From Saccoglossus kowalevskii (lineage: Eukaryota > Hemichordata > Enteropneusta > Harrimaniidae): a stretch of 64,000 nt of DNA. Shown here piece after piece: positions 1-13,127 of this stretch (the stretch's first letter is position 1; every line of letters starts with the position of its first letter). A program made the position numbers and the translations under genes. The stretch is from assembly GCF_000003605.2 (NCBI RefSeq), contig NW_003157344.1, positions 1-64,000 of the forward strand, in the 5' to 3' direction. The notes below the pieces were generated by a model. It made no database searches, had not been told where the DNA came from, and saw only the letters and a program-made list of their open reading frames with translations.

Positions 1-340
1 GACAGTAAATACCAGTGTATGTGTGTGAATACGCGTGACAGTAACTACAGTGTATGTATGTTGAATACGTGTGACAGTAACTATAGTGTATGTATGTTAA
101 ATACGTGTGACAGTAACTACAGTGTATGTATGTTGAATACATGAGACAGTAACTACAGTGTATGTATGTCGAATACATGAGACAGTAACCTACAGTGTAT
201 GTATGTTGAATACGTGTGACAGTAACTACAGTGTATGTATTTTGAATACATGAGACAGTTACTACAATGTATGTATGTCGAATACATGAGACAGTAACCT
301 ACAGTGTGTGTATGTTGAATACGTGTCACAGTAACTACAG
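1..340 (+). repeat. Satellite, left-edge mosaic of ATGAG-type monomers
   Basis: This stretch holds only satellite units, many of the ACATGAGAC type with the extra-C 37-mer (AGTAACCTACAG) and TATGTCGAATAC. The same combination recurs near 7.0-7.2, 17.55-17.7, 27.55-27.7 and 31.85-32.0 kb, so it is the left-truncated part of a D-type unit. No gene or other element is visible. Confidence 0.85.
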
Positions 341-1814
341 TGTATGTGTGTTGAATACGCGTGACAGTAACTACAGATTATGTATGTTGAATACATGAGA
401 CAGTAACTACAGTGTATGTATGTTGAATACGTGTGACAGTAACTACAGTGTAAGTATGTTGAATACATGTGACAGTAGCTGCAGTGTATGTATGTTGAAT
501 ACGTGTGACAGTAACTGCAGTGTATGTATGTTGAATACGTGTGACAGTAACTGCAGTGTATGTATGTCGAATACGTGACAGTAACTACAGTGTATATATG
601 TTGAATACGTGACAGTAACTACAGTGTATGTATGTTGAATACATGTGACAGTAACTACAGTGTATGTATGTTGAATACGTGTGACAGTAACTACATTGTA
701 TGTATGTTAAATACGTCTGACAGTAACTGCAGTGTATGTATGTTGAATACATCTGACAGTAACTACAGTGTATGTATGTTGAATACATGTGAAAGTAACT
801 ACATTGTATATATGTTAAATACGTGTGACAGTAACTACAGTGTATGTATGTTGAACACATGTGACAGTAACTACAGTGTATGTATGTTAAATACGTGTGA
901 CAGTAACTACAATGTATGTATGTTGAATACGTGTGACAGTAACTACAGTGGATGTATGTTGAATACGTGTGACAGTAACTACAGTGTATGTGTATTGAAT
1001 ACGTGTGACAGTAACTACAGTGTATGTATGTTGAATACGTGTGACAGTAACTACAGTGTATGTATGTTAAATACGTCTGCCAGTAATTACACTGTATGTT
1101 TTGTTAAATACGTGTGACAGTAACTACAGTGTATGTATGTTGAATACGTGACAGTAACTACAGTGTATGTATGTTGAATACATGTGACAGTAACTACAGT
1201 GTATGTATGTTGAATACGTCTGACAGTAACTTCAGTGTATGTATGTTGAATACATCTGACAGTAACTACTGTGTACGTATGTTGAATACATGTGAAAGTA
1301 ACTACATTGTATGTATGTTAAATACGTGTGACAGTAACTACAGTGTATGTATGTTGAACACATGTGACAGTAACTACAGTGTATGTGTGTTGAATACGTG
1401 TGACAGTAACTACAGTGTATGTATGTTGAATACGTGACAGTAACTACAGTGTATGTATGTTGAATACATGAGACAGTAACTATAGTGTATATATGTCGAA
1501 TACATGAGACAGTAGCCTACAGTGTATGTATGTTGAATACGTGTGACAGTAACTACTGTGTATGTATTTTGAATACATGAAACAGTTACTACAATGTATG
1601 TATGTCGAATACATGAGACAGTAACCTACAGTGTGTTTATGTTGAATACGTGTGACAGTAACTACAGTCTATGTGTGTTGAATACGCGTGACAGTAACTA
1701 CAGTGTATGTATGTTGAATACATGAGACATTACCTACAGTTTATGTATGTTGAATACGTGTGACAGTAACTACAGTGTATGTGTGTTGAATACGCGTGAC
1801 AGTAACTACAGTGT
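341..1814 (+). repeat. Higher-order block A, copy 1
   Basis: About 1,474 bp that recur 2,326 bp downstream (2,667-4,140) with only about five differences noticed, for example near 594, 950, 1,041 and 1,231. Diagnostic variants are ACAGATTATG near 374, GAACACATG near 854, TTTTGTTAAATACG near 1,098 and the rare TATATATGTCGAATAC followed by AGTAGCCTACAG near 1,490. The left edge coincides with a 2-bp length change and the right edge with a change from TAGGTATG to TATGTATG. Confidence 0.9.
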
Positions 1815-2666
1815 AGGTATGTTGAATACATGAGACAGTAACTACAGTGTATGTATGTTGAATACGTGTGACAGTAACTACAGTGTATGTATGTTGAATA
1901 CGTGTGACAGTAACTACAGTGTATGTATGTTGAATACGTGTGACAGTAACTGCAGTGTATGTGTGTTGAATACGCGTGACAGTAACTACAGTGTATGTAA
2001 GTTGGATACATGAGACAGTAACTGCAGTGTGTGTATGTTGAATACGTCGGACAATAACTAGTGTATGTGTGTTGAATACGCGTGACAGTAACTACAGTGT
2101 ATGTATGTTGAATACATGAGACAGTAACTTCTGTGTATGTATGTTGAATACGTGTGACAGTAACTACAGTGTATGTATGTTGAATACGTCTGACAATAAC
2201 TAGTGTATGTGTGTTGAATACGCGTGACAGTAACTACAGTGTATGTAAGTTGAATACATGAGACAGTAACTACTGTGTATGTATGTTGAATACATGAGAC
2301 AGTAACTATAGTGAATGTATGTTGAATACGTCTGACAGTAACTACAGTGTATGTATGTTGAATACATGTGACAGTAACTACAGTGTATGCATATTTGAAT
2401 ACGTGTGACAGTAACTACAGTGTATGTATGTTGAATACGTGACAGTAACTACAGTGTATGTATGTTGAATACATGTGACAGTAACTACAGTGTATGTGTG
2501 TTGAATACGTGTGACAGTAACTACAGTGTATGTATGTTGAATACGTGACAGTAACTACAGTGTATGTATGTTGAATACATGAGACAGTAACTATAGTGAA
2601 TGTATGTTGAATACGACTGACAGTAACTACAGTGTGTGTATGTTGAATACGTCTGACAGTAACTAG
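1815..2666 (+). repeat. Satellite between block A copies, AATAACTAG-rich
   Basis: Satellite only. It is rich in the 34-bp variant TCTGACAATAACTAGTG and in ACGCGTGAC and ACATGAGAC monomers, and has the 37-mer with GCATATTTGAATACG near 2,388 and the rare ACGTCGGAC near 2,045. The same rare variants recur near 22,033 and 21,690, showing that this stretch belongs to the larger block repeated at 20.8-23.0 kb. Confidence 0.88.
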
Positions 2667-4140
2667 TGTATGTGTGTTGAATACGCGTGACAGTAACTAC
2701 AGATTATGTATGTTGAATACATGAGACAGTAACTACAGTGTATGTATGTTGAATACGTGTGACAGTAACTACAGTGTAAGTATGTTGAATACATGTGACA
2801 GTAGCTGCAGTGTATGTATGTTGAATACGTGTGACAGTAACTGCAGTGTATGTATGTTGAATACGTGTGACAGTAACTGCAGTGTATGTATGTCGAATAC
2901 GTGACAGTAACTACAGTGTATGTATGTTGAATACGTGACAGTAACTACAGTGTATGTATGTTGAATACATGTGACAGTAACTACAGTGTATGTATGTTGA
3001 ATACGTGTGACAGTAACTACATTGTATGTATGTTAAATACGTCTGACAGTAACTGCAGTGTATGTATGTTGAATACATCTGACAGTAACTACAGTGTATG
3101 TATGTTGAATACATGTGAAAGTAACTACATTGTATATATGTTAAATACGTGTGACAGTAACTACAGTGTATGTATGTTGAACACATGTGACAGTAACTAC
3201 AGTGTATGTATGTTAAATACGTGTGACAGTAACTACAATGTATGTATGTTGAATACGTGTGACAGTAACTACAGTGTATGTATGTTGAATACGTGTGACA
3301 GTAACTACAGTGTATGTGTATTGAATACGTGTGACAGTAACTACAGTGTATGTATGTTGAATACGTGTAACAGTAACTACAGTGTATGTATGTTAAATAC
3401 GTCTGCCAGTAATTACACTGTATGTTTTGTTAAATACGTGTGACAGTAACTACAGTGTATGTATGTTGAATACGTGACAGTAACTACAGTGTATGTATGT
3501 TGAATACATGTGACAGTAACTACAGTGTATGTATGTTGAATACGTCTGACAGTAACTGCAGTGTATGTATGTTGAATACATCTGACAGTAACTACTGTGT
3601 ACGTATGTTGAATACATGTGAAAGTAACTACATTGTATGTATGTTAAATACGTGTGACAGTAACTACAGTGTATGTATGTTGAACACATGTGACAGTAAC
3701 TACAGTGTATGTGTGTTGAATACGTGTGACAGTAACTACAGTGTATGTATGTTGAATACGTGACAGTAACTACAGTGTATGTATGTTGAATACATGAGAC
3801 AGTAACTATAGTGTATATATGTCGAATACATGAGACAGTAGCCTACAGTGTATGTATGTTGAATACGTGTGACAGTAACTACTGTGTATGTATTTTGAAT
3901 ACATGAAACAGTTACTACAATGTATGTATGTCGAATACATGAGACAGTAACCTACAGTGTGTTTATGTTGAATACGTGTGACAGTAACTACAGTCTATGT
4001 GTGTTGAATACGCGTGACAGTAACTACAGTGTATGTATGTTGAATACATGAGACATTACCTACAGTTTATGTATGTTGAATACGTGTGACAGTAACTACA
4101 GTGTATGTGTGTTGAATACGCGTGACAGTAACTACAGTGT
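2667..4140 (+). repeat. Higher-order block A, copy 2
   Basis: Second copy of the 1,474-bp block at lag 2,326 bp. It carries the same variant order as copy 1: ACAGATTATG near 2,700, GAACACATG near 3,180, TTTTGTTAAATACG near 3,424 and TATATATGTCGAATAC near 3,815. After 4,140 the sequence switches to a TTAAATACGTCTGCC monomer and family C units begin. Confidence 0.9.
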
Positions 4141-5610
4141 ATGTATGTTAAATACGTCTGCCAGTACTTACAGTGTATGTTTTGTTAAATACGTCTGCCA
4201 GTAACTACAGTGTATGTATGTTGAATACGTGTGACAGTAACTACAGTGTATGTATGTTGAATACGTGTGACAGTAACTACAGTGTATGTATGTTGAATAC
4301 CTGTGACAGTAACTACAGTGTATTTGTATTGAATACGTGTGACAGTAACCTACAGTGTATGTATGTTGAATGCGTGTGACAGTAACTACAGTGTATGTAT
4401 GTTGAATACATGTGACAGTAACTACAGTGTATGTATGTTGAATATGTGTGACAGTAACTGCAGTGTATGTATGTTGATTACGTCTGACAGTAACTGCAGT
4501 GTATGTATGTTGAATACGTCACAGTAACTACAGTGTATGTATATTGAATATGTGACAGTAACTACAGTGTATGTTTGTTGAATACATGTGACAGTAACTA
4601 CAGTGTATGTATGTTGAATACGTGCGACAGTAACTACAGTGTATGTATGTTGAATACGTGCGACAGTAATTATAGTGTGTGTATGTTCAATACGTGTGAC
4701 AGTAACTACATTGTATGTATGTTAAATACGTCTGACAGTAACTGCAGTGTATGTATGTTGAATACATCTGACAGTAACTACAGTGTATGTATGTTGAATA
4801 CATGTGAAAGTAACTACATTGTATGTATGTTAAATACGTGTGACAGTAACTACAATGTATGTATGTTGAATACATATGACAGTAACTACAGTGTATGTAT
4901 GTTGAGTATGTGTGACAGTAACTACATTGTATGTATGTTAAATACGTGTGGCAGTAACTACAGTGTATGTATGTTGAATACGTGTGACAGTAACTACAGT
5001 GTATGTATGTTGAATACCTGTGACAGTAACTACAGTGTATGTGTATTGAATACGTGTGACAGTAACTACAGTGTGTGTATGTTGAATACGTGTGACAGTG
5101 ACTTCAGTGTGTGTATGTTCAATACGTGTGACAGTAACTACAGTGTATGTATGTTGAATGCGTGCGACAGTAACTACAGTGTATGTATGTTGAATACATG
5201 CGACAGTAATTACAGTGTGTGTATGTTCAATACGTGTGACAGTAACTACAGTGTATGTATGTTGAATGCGTGCGACAGTAACTACAGTGTATGTATGTTG
5301 AATACATGCGACAGTAATTACAGTGTGTGTATGTTCAATACGTGTGACAGTAACTACATTGTATGTATGTTAAATACGTCTGACAGTAACTGCAGTGTAT
5401 GTATGTTGAACACATGTGACAGTAACTACAGTGTATGTATGTTAAATACGTGTGTCAGTAACTGCAGTGTATGTATGTTGAATACGTGTGACAGTAACTA
5501 CAGTGTATGTATGTTGAATACGTGTGACAGTAACTACAGTGTATGTGTATTGAATACGTGTGACAGTAACTACAGTGTATGTATGTTGAATACCTGTGAC
5601 AGTAACTACA
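4141..5610 (+). repeat. Family C unit, anchor at 4,575
   Basis: Satellite marked by TATATTGAATATGTGAC followed by TTTGTTGAATACAT at 4,575, then ACGTGCGAC, TATGTTCAATACG, ACATCTGAC, ACATGTGAAAG, ACATATGAC and TTGAGTATGTG monomers in that order. The same order recurs after the anchors at 8,445, 48,197 and 50,774. Thirty 36-bp units run without a length change from 4,575, which is why a long open frame appears here; it is not a gene. Confidence 0.88.
5111..5326 (+). repeat. Local 108-bp trimer duplication
   Basis: A three-monomer set (TATGTTCAATACG, then TTGAATGCGTGCGAC, then ACATGCGACAGTAATTAC) is present twice in tandem at 5,111-5,218 and 5,219-5,326. The corresponding places near 6,295, 8,985, 48,735, 51,310, 52,540 and 57,825 carry it once. 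This is the simplest local expansion visible in the window and must be younger than the family C unit it sits in. Confidence 0.93.
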
Positions 5611-8119
5611 GTGTATTTGTATTGAATACGTGTGACAGTAACCTACAGTGTATGTATGTTGAATGCGTGTGACAGTAACTGCAGTGTATGTATGTTGAAT
5701 ATGTGACAGTAACTACAGTGTATGTATGTTGAATACGTGACAGTAACTACAGTGTATGTATGTTGAATACATGTGACAGTAACTACAGTGTATGTATGTT
5801 GAATACGTGTGACAGTAACTGCAGTGTATGTATGTTGATTACGTGTGACAGTAACTGCAGTGTATGTATGTTGAATACGTGACAGTAACTACAGTGTATG
5901 TATATTGAATATGTGACAGTAACTACAGTGTATGTTTGTTGAATACATGTGACAGTAACTACAGTGTATGTATGTTGAATACGTGCGACAGTAACTACAG
6001 TGTATGTATGTTGAATACGTGCGACAGTAATTATAGTGTGTGTATGTTCAATACGTGTGACAGTAACTACATTGTATGTATGTTAAATACGTCTGACAGT
6101 AACTGCAGTGTATGTATGTTGAATACGTGCGACAGTAATTATAGTGTGTGTATGTTCAATACGTGTGACAGTAACTACATTGTATGTATGTTGAATACCT
6201 GTGACAGTAACTACAGTGTATGTGTATTGAATACGTGTGACAGTAACTACAGTGTGTGTATGTTGAATACGTGTGACAGTTACTTCAGTGTGTGTATGTT
6301 CAATACGTGTGACAGTAACTACAGTGTATGTATGTTGAATGCGTGCGACAGTAACTACAGTGTATGTATGTTGAATACATGCGACAGTAATTACAGTGTG
6401 TGTATGTTCAATACGTGTGACAGTAACTACATTGTATGTATGTTAAATACGTCTGACAGTAACTGCAGTGTATGTATGTTAAATACGTGTGTCAGTAACT
6501 GCAGTGTATGTATGTTGAATACGTGTGACAGTAACTACAGTGTATGTATGCTGAATACGTGTGACAGTAACTACAGTGTATGTGTATTGAATACGTGTGA
6601 CAGTAACTACAGTGTATGTATGTTGAATACGTGTGACAGTAACTACAGTGTATGTATGTTAAATACGTCTGCCAGTAATTACAGTGTATGTTTTGTTAAA
6701 TACGTCTGCCAGTAACTACAGTGTATGTATGTTGAATACGTGTGACAGTAACTACAGTGTATGTATGTTGAATACGTGTGACAGTAACTACAGTGTATGT
6801 ATGTTGAATACGTGTGACAGTAAATACAGTGTATGTGTATTGAATACATGTGACAGTAACCTACAGTGTATGTATGTTGAATACGTGTGACAGTAACTAC
6901 AGTGTATGTGTGTAGAATACGCGTGACAGTAACTATAGTGTATGTATGTTAAATACGTGTGACAGTAACTACAGTGTATGTATGTTGAATACATTAGACA
7001 GTAACTACAGTGTATGTATGTCGAATACATGAGACAGTAACCTACAGTGTATGTATGTTGAATACGTGTGACAGGAACTACAGTGTATGTATTTTGAATA
7101 CATGAGACAGTTACTACAATGTATGTATGTCGAATACATGAGACAGTAACCTACAGTGTGTGTATGTTGAATACGTGTGACAGTAACTACAGTGTATGTG
7201 TGTTGAATACGCGTGACAGTAACTACAGTGTATGTATGTTGAATACATGAGACAGTAACTACAGTGTATGTATGTTGAATACGTGTGACAGTAACTACAG
7301 TGTATGTGTGTTGAATACGCGTGATAGTAACTACAGTGTAGATATGTTGAATACATGAGACAGTAACTACAGTGTATGTATGTTGAATACGTGTGACAGT
7401 AACTATAATGTATGCATGTTGAATACGTCTGACAATTACTAGTGTATGTGTGTTGAATACGCGTGACAGTAACTACAGTGTATGTATGTTGAATACGTGT
7501 GACAGTAACTGCAGTGTATGTGTTTTGAATACGCGTGACAGTAACTACAGTGTATGTATGTTGGATACATGAGACAGTAACTACAGTGTGTGTATGTTGA
7601 ATACGTCTGACAGTAACTAGTGTATGTGTGTTGAATACGCATGACAATAACTACAGATTATGTATGTTGAATACATGAGACAGTAACTACAGTGTATGTA
7701 TGTTGAATACGCGTGACAGTAACTACAGTGTATGTATGTTGAATACGTCTGACAATAACTAGTGTATGTGTGTTGAATACGCGTGACAGTAACTACAGTG
7801 TATGTATGTTGAATACATGAGACAGTAACTACTGTGTATGTATGTTGAATACATGAGACAGTAACTACAATGAATGTATGTTGAATACGTCTGACAGTAA
7901 CTACAGTGTATGTATGTTGAATACATGAGACAGTAACTACAGTGTATGTATGTTGAATACGTCTGACAGTACTACAGTGTATGTATGTTGAATACATGTG
8001 ACAGTAACTACAGTGTATGTATGTTGAATACGTGTGACAGTAACTACAGTGTATGTGTATGAATACGTGTGACAGTAACTACAGTGTATGTATGTTGAAT
8101 ACCTGTGACAGTAACTACA
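5611..8119 (+). repeat. Family C unit (anchor 5,936) and D-like insert
   Basis: Starts with TATTTGTATTGAATACG and repeats at lag 2,509 bp from 8,120. After the anchor at 5,936 the C unit is shorter than at 4,575, having lost the ACATCTGAC to TTGAGTATG stretch. From about 6,190 to 7,075 it matches 51,208-52,130 at lag about 45,018-45,054 bp, with shared rare variants TATGCTGAATACG (6,549), GTGTAGAATACGCG (6,909) and GACAGGAACTAC (7,071). From about 7.1 to 8.0 kb it is D-like, with TATGTCGAATAC, ATAATGTATGCATG and AATAACTAG monomers. Single-base losses near 7,968 and 8,058 give 35-mers. Confidence 0.85.
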
Positions 8120-10030
8120 GTGTATTTGTATTGAATACGTGTGACAGTAACCTACAGTGTATGTATGTTGAATGCGTGTGACAGTAACTGCAGTGTATGT
8201 ATGTTGAATATGTGACAGTAACTACAGTGTATGTATGTTGAATACGTGACAGTAACTACAGTGTATGTATGTTGAATACATGTGACAGTAACTACAGTGT
8301 ATGTATGTTGAATACGTGTGACAGTAACTGCAGTGTATGTATGTTGATTACGTGTGACAGTAACTGCAGTGTATGTATGTTGAATACGTGACAGTAACTA
8401 CAGTGTATGTATATTGAATATGTGACAGTAACTACAGTGTATGTTTGTTGAATACATGTGACAGTAACTACAGTGTATGTATGTTGAATACGTGCGACAG
8501 TAACTACAGTGTATGTATGTTGAATACGTGCGACAGTAATTATAGTGTGTGTATGTTCAATACGTGTGACAGTAACTACATTGTATGTATGTTAAATACG
8601 TCTGACAGTAACTGCAGTTTATGTATGTTGAATACATCTGACAGTAACTACAGTGTATGTATGTTGAATACATGTGAAAGTAACTACATTGTATGTATGT
8701 TAAATACGTGTGACAGTAACTACAATGTATGTATGTTGAATACATATGACAGTAACTACAGTGTATGTATGTTGAGTATGTGTGACAGTAACTACATTGT
8801 ATGTATGTTAAATACGTGTGGCAGTAACTACAGTGTATGTATGTTGAATACGTGTGACAGTAACTACAGTGTATGTATGTTGAATACCTGTGACAGTAAC
8901 TACAGTGTATGTGTATTGAATACGTGTGACAGTAACTACAGTGTGTGTATGTTGAATACGTGTGACAGTTACTTCAGTGTGTGTATGTTCAATACGTGTG
9001 ACAGTAACTACAGTGTATGTATGTTGAATGCGTGCGACAGTAACTACAGTGTATGTATGTTGAATACATGCGACAGTAATTACAGTGTGTGTATGTTCAA
9101 TACGTGTGACAGTAACTACATTGTATGTATGTTAAATACGTCTGACAGTAACTGCAGTGTATGTATGTTAAATACGTGTGTCAGTAACTGCAGTGTATGT
9201 ATGTTGAATACGTGTGACAGTAACTACAGTGTATGTATGTTGAACACATGTGACAGTAACTACAGTGTATGTATGTTAAATACGTGTGACAGTAACTACA
9301 GTGTATGTATGTTGAATACGTGTGACAGTAACTACAGTGTATGTATGTTGAATACGTGTGACAGTAACTACAGTGTATGTGTATTGAATACGTGTGACAG
9401 TAACTACAGTGTATGCATGTTGAATACGTGTGACAGTAACTACAGTGTATGTATGTTAAATACGTCTGCCAGTAATTACAGTGTATGTTTTGTTAAATAC
9501 GTCTGCCAGTAACTACAGTGTATGTATGTTGAATACGTGTGACAGTAACTACAGTGTATGTATGTTGAATACGTGTGACAGTAACTACAGTGTATGTATG
9601 TTGAATACCTGTGACAGTAACTACAGTGTATTTGTATTGAATACGTGTGACAGTAACCTACAGTGTATGTATGTTGAATGCGTGTGACAGTAACTACAGT
9701 GTATGTATGTTGAATACGTGACAGTAACTACAGTGTATGTATGTTGAATACATGTGACAGTAACTACAGTGTATGTATGTTGAATATGTGTGACAGTAAC
9801 TGCAGTGTATGTATGTTGATTACGTGTGACAGTAACTGCAGTGTATGTATGTTGAATACGTGACAGTAACTACAGTGTATGTATATTGAATATGTGACAG
9901 TAACTACAGTGTATGTTTGTTGAATACATGTGACAGTAACTACAGTGTATGTATGTTGAATACGTGTGACAGTAACTACAGTGTATGTATGTTGAATACG
10001 TGCGACAGTAATTATAGTGTGTGTATGTTC
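8120..10030 (+). repeat. Family C units, anchors at 8,445 and 9,917
   Basis: The first part repeats 5,611-6,110 at lag 2,509 bp. After the anchor at 8,445 it repeats the longer unit at 4,575 at lag 3,870 bp. From about 9,480 to 9,960 it is near-identical to 47,760-48,240 at lag 38,280 bp. The TTTTGTTAAATACG 37-mer lies near 9,487. All sequence is satellite. Confidence 0.87.
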
Positions 10031-11210
10031 AATACGTGTGACAGTAACTACATTGTATGTATGTTAAATACGTCTGACAGTAACTGCAGTGTATGTATGT
10101 TGAATACATCTGACAGTAACTACAGTGTATGTATGTTGAATACATTGTATGTATGTTAAATACATGTGACAGTAACTACAGTGTATGTATGTTGAATACG
10201 TGTGACAGTAACTACAGTGTATGTGTATTGAATACGTGTGACAGTAACTACAGTGTATGTATGTTGAATACGTGTGACAGTAACTGCAGTGTATGTGTGT
10301 TGAATACATGAGACAGTAACTACAGTGTATGTATGTCGAATACATGAGAAGTAACCTACAGTGTATGTATGTTGAATACGTGTGACAGTAACTACAGTGT
10401 ATGTGTGTTGAATACGCGTGACAGTAACTACAGTGTATGTATGTTGAATACATGAGACAGTAACTACAGTGTATGTATGTTGAATACGTGTGACAGTAAC
10501 TACAGTGTATGTGTGTTGAATACGTGTGACAGTAACTACATTGTATGTATGTTAAATACGTGTGACAGTAACTACAGTGTATGTATGTTGAATACGTGTG
10601 ACAGTAACTACAGTGTATGTATGTTGAATACGTGTGACAGTAACTACAGTGTATGTGTATTGAATACGTGTGACAGTAACTACAGTGTATGTATGTTAAA
10701 TACGTCTGCCAGTAATTACAGTGTATGTTTTGTTAAATACGTGTAACAGTAACTACAGTGTATGTATGTTAAATACGTCTGCCAGTAACTACAGTGTATG
10801 TATGTTGAATACGTGTGACAGTAACTACAGTGTATGTATGTTGAATACGTGTGACAGTAACTACAGTGTATGTATGTTGAATACGTGTGACAGTAACTAC
10901 AGTGTATGTGTATTGAATACGTGTGACAGTAACCTACAGTGTATGTATGTTGAATACGTGTGACAGTAACTACAGTGTATGTGTGTTGAATACGCGTGAC
11001 AGTAACTACAGTGTATGTATGTTGAATACGTGTGACAGTAACTATAGTGTATGTATGTTGAATACATGAGACAGTAACTACAGTGTATGTATCTCGAATA
11101 CATGAGACAGTAACCTACAGTGTATGTATGTTGAATACGTGTGACAGTGACTACAGTGTATGTATATTGAATACATGAGACAGTTACTACAGTGTATGTA
11201 TGTTGAATAC
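10030..11210 (+). repeat. Family B block, copy 1
   Basis: Block repeated 1,917 bp downstream. Its markers are a truncated 20-bp monomer at 10,127-10,146, a one-base loss in ACATGAGAAGTAACC near 10,347, TTTTGTTAAATACGTGTAAC near 10,732 and GTATCTCGAATAC near 11,090. All of these recur in copy 2. A 36-bp difference near 11,210 changes the lag to about 1,953 bp, and matching continues to about 11,740. Confidence 0.9.
10127..10146 (+). repeat. Truncated 20-bp monomer
   Basis: A monomer missing 16 bp: the sequence passes from TTGAATACAT directly to TGTATGTATG. Full-length relatives (for example near 10,000 bp away at 3,110-3,135) have GTGAAAGTAACTACAT between. The deleted piece is bounded by ACAT on both sides, so loss between 4-bp direct repeats is the likely cause. 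The identical truncation at 12,044-12,063 shows that the deletion predates the 1,917-bp duplication. Confidence 0.9.
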
Positions 11211-11946
11211 ATGAGACAGTAACTACAGTGTATGTATGTTGAATACGTCTGACAGTAGCTACAGTGTATGTATGTTGAATACGTGACAGTAACTACAGTT
11301 TATGTATGTTGAATACGTGACAGTATCTACAGTGTATGTATGTTGAATACATGTGACAGTAACTACAGTGTATACATGTTGAATACGTGCGACAGTAACT
11401 ACAGTGTATGTATGTTAAATACGTGTGACAGTAACTGCAGTGTATGTATGTTGAATACGTGACAGTAACTACAGTGTATGTATGTTGAATACGTGACAGT
11501 TACTACAGTGTATGTATGTTGAATACGTGTGACAGTAACTGCAGTGTATGTATGTTGAATACGTGACAGTAACTACAGTGTATGTATGTTGAATACGTGA
11601 CAGTAACTACAGTGTATGTATGTTGAATACATGTGACAGTAACTACAGTGTATGTATGTTGAATACGTGTGACAGTAACTGCAGTGTATGTATGTTGAAT
11701 ACGTGTGACAGTAACTGCAGTGTATGTATGTTGAATACGTGACAGTAACTACAGTGTATGTATGTTGAATACATGTGACAGTAACTACAGTGTATGTATG
11801 TTGAATACGTGTGACAGTAACTGCAGTGTATGTATGTTGAATACGTGTGACAGTAACTGCAGTGTATGTATGTTGAATACGTGCGACAGTAACTACAGTG
11901 TATGTATGTTGAATACGTGCGACAGTAATTACAGTGTATGTATGTT

Positions 11947-13127
11947 AAATACGTGTGACAGTAACTACATTGTATGTATGTTAAATACGTCTGACAGTAA
12001 CTGCAGTGTATGTATGTTGAATACATCTGACAGTAACTACAGTGTATGTATGTTGAATACATTGTATGTATGTTAAATACATGTGACAGTAACTACAGTG
12101 TATGTATGTTGAATACGTGTGACAGTAACTACAGTGTATGTGTATTGAATACGTGTGACAGTAACTACAGTGTATGTATGTTGAATACGTGTGACAGTAA
12201 CTGCAGTGTATGTGTGTTGAATACATGAGACAGTAACTACAGTGTATGTATGTCGAATACATGAGAAGTAACCTACAGTGTATGTATGTTGAATACGTGT
12301 GACAGTAACTACAGTGTATGTATGTTGAATACGCGTGACAGTAACTACAGTGTATGTATGTTGAATACATGAGACAGTAACTACAGTGTATGTATGTTGA
12401 ATACGTGTGACAGTAACTACAGTGTATGTGTGTTGAATACGTGTGACAGTAACTACATTGTATGTATGTTAAATACGTGTGACAGTAACTACAGTGTATG
12501 TATGTTGAATACGTGTGACAGTAACTACAGTGTATGTATGTTGAATACGTGTGACAGTAACTACAGTGTATGTGTATTGAATACGTGTGACAGTAACTAC
12601 AGTGTATGTATGTTAAATACGTCAGCCAGTAATTACAGTGTATGTTTTGTTAAATACGTGTAACAGTAACTACAGTGTATGTATGTTAAATACGTCTGCC
12701 AGTAACTACAGTGTATGTATGTTGAATACGTGTGACAGTAACTACAGTGTATGTATGTTGAATACGTGTGACAGTAACTACAGTGTATGTATGTTGAATA
12801 CGTGTGACAGTAACTACAGTGTATGTGTATTGAATACGTGTGACAGTAACCTACAGTGTATGTATGTTGAATACGTGTGACAGTAACTACAGTGTATGTG
12901 TGTTGAATACGCGTGACAGTAACTACAGTGTATGTATGTTGAATACGTGTGACAGTAACTATAGTGTATGTATGTTGAATACATGAGACAGTAACTACAG
13001 TGTATGTATCTCGAATACATGAGACAGTAACCTACAGTGTATGTATGTTGAATACGTGTGACAGTGACTACAGTGTATGTATATTGAATACATGAGACAG
13101 TTACTACAGTGTATGTATGTTGAATAC
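11947..13127 (+). repeat. Family B block, copy 2
   Basis: Second copy of 10,030-11,210 at lag 1,917 bp, including the truncated monomer at 12,044-12,063, ACATGAGAAGTAACC near 12,264 and GTATCTCGAATAC near 13,007. One visible difference is TATGTTGAATACGCG near 12,330 where copy 1 has GTGTTGAATACGCG. Its right part is itself duplicated again at lag 1,323 bp. Confidence 0.9.

Noticed and set aside
590-600. TATATATG as a TATA box (also near 1,490, 3,815 and 15,815)
   Set aside because: It is a one-base variant of the ordinary GTATGTATG head, occurs scattered in the array and has no gene downstream.
1098-1115. TTTTGTTAAATACG as a functional site or insertion boundary
   Set aside because: It is a recurrent 37-bp monomer variant found over 25 times in the same context; no target-site duplication or foreign sequence adjoins it.
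4575-5672. Open frame of 365 codons (repeated MLNTCDSNYSVC), and similar ones at 8,445-9,512, 48,197-49,186, 50,774-51,733 and 52,064-52,990
   Set aside because: The 36-bp unit is a multiple of three, so pure 36-mer runs stay open by arithmetic. The opposite strand is open too in places. Most variants change the amino acid (C to S, Y to C, D to E, M to V), 34/37-bp units shift the frame, and ACATGAGAC gives a stop. No codon bias, start context or domain supports a gene.
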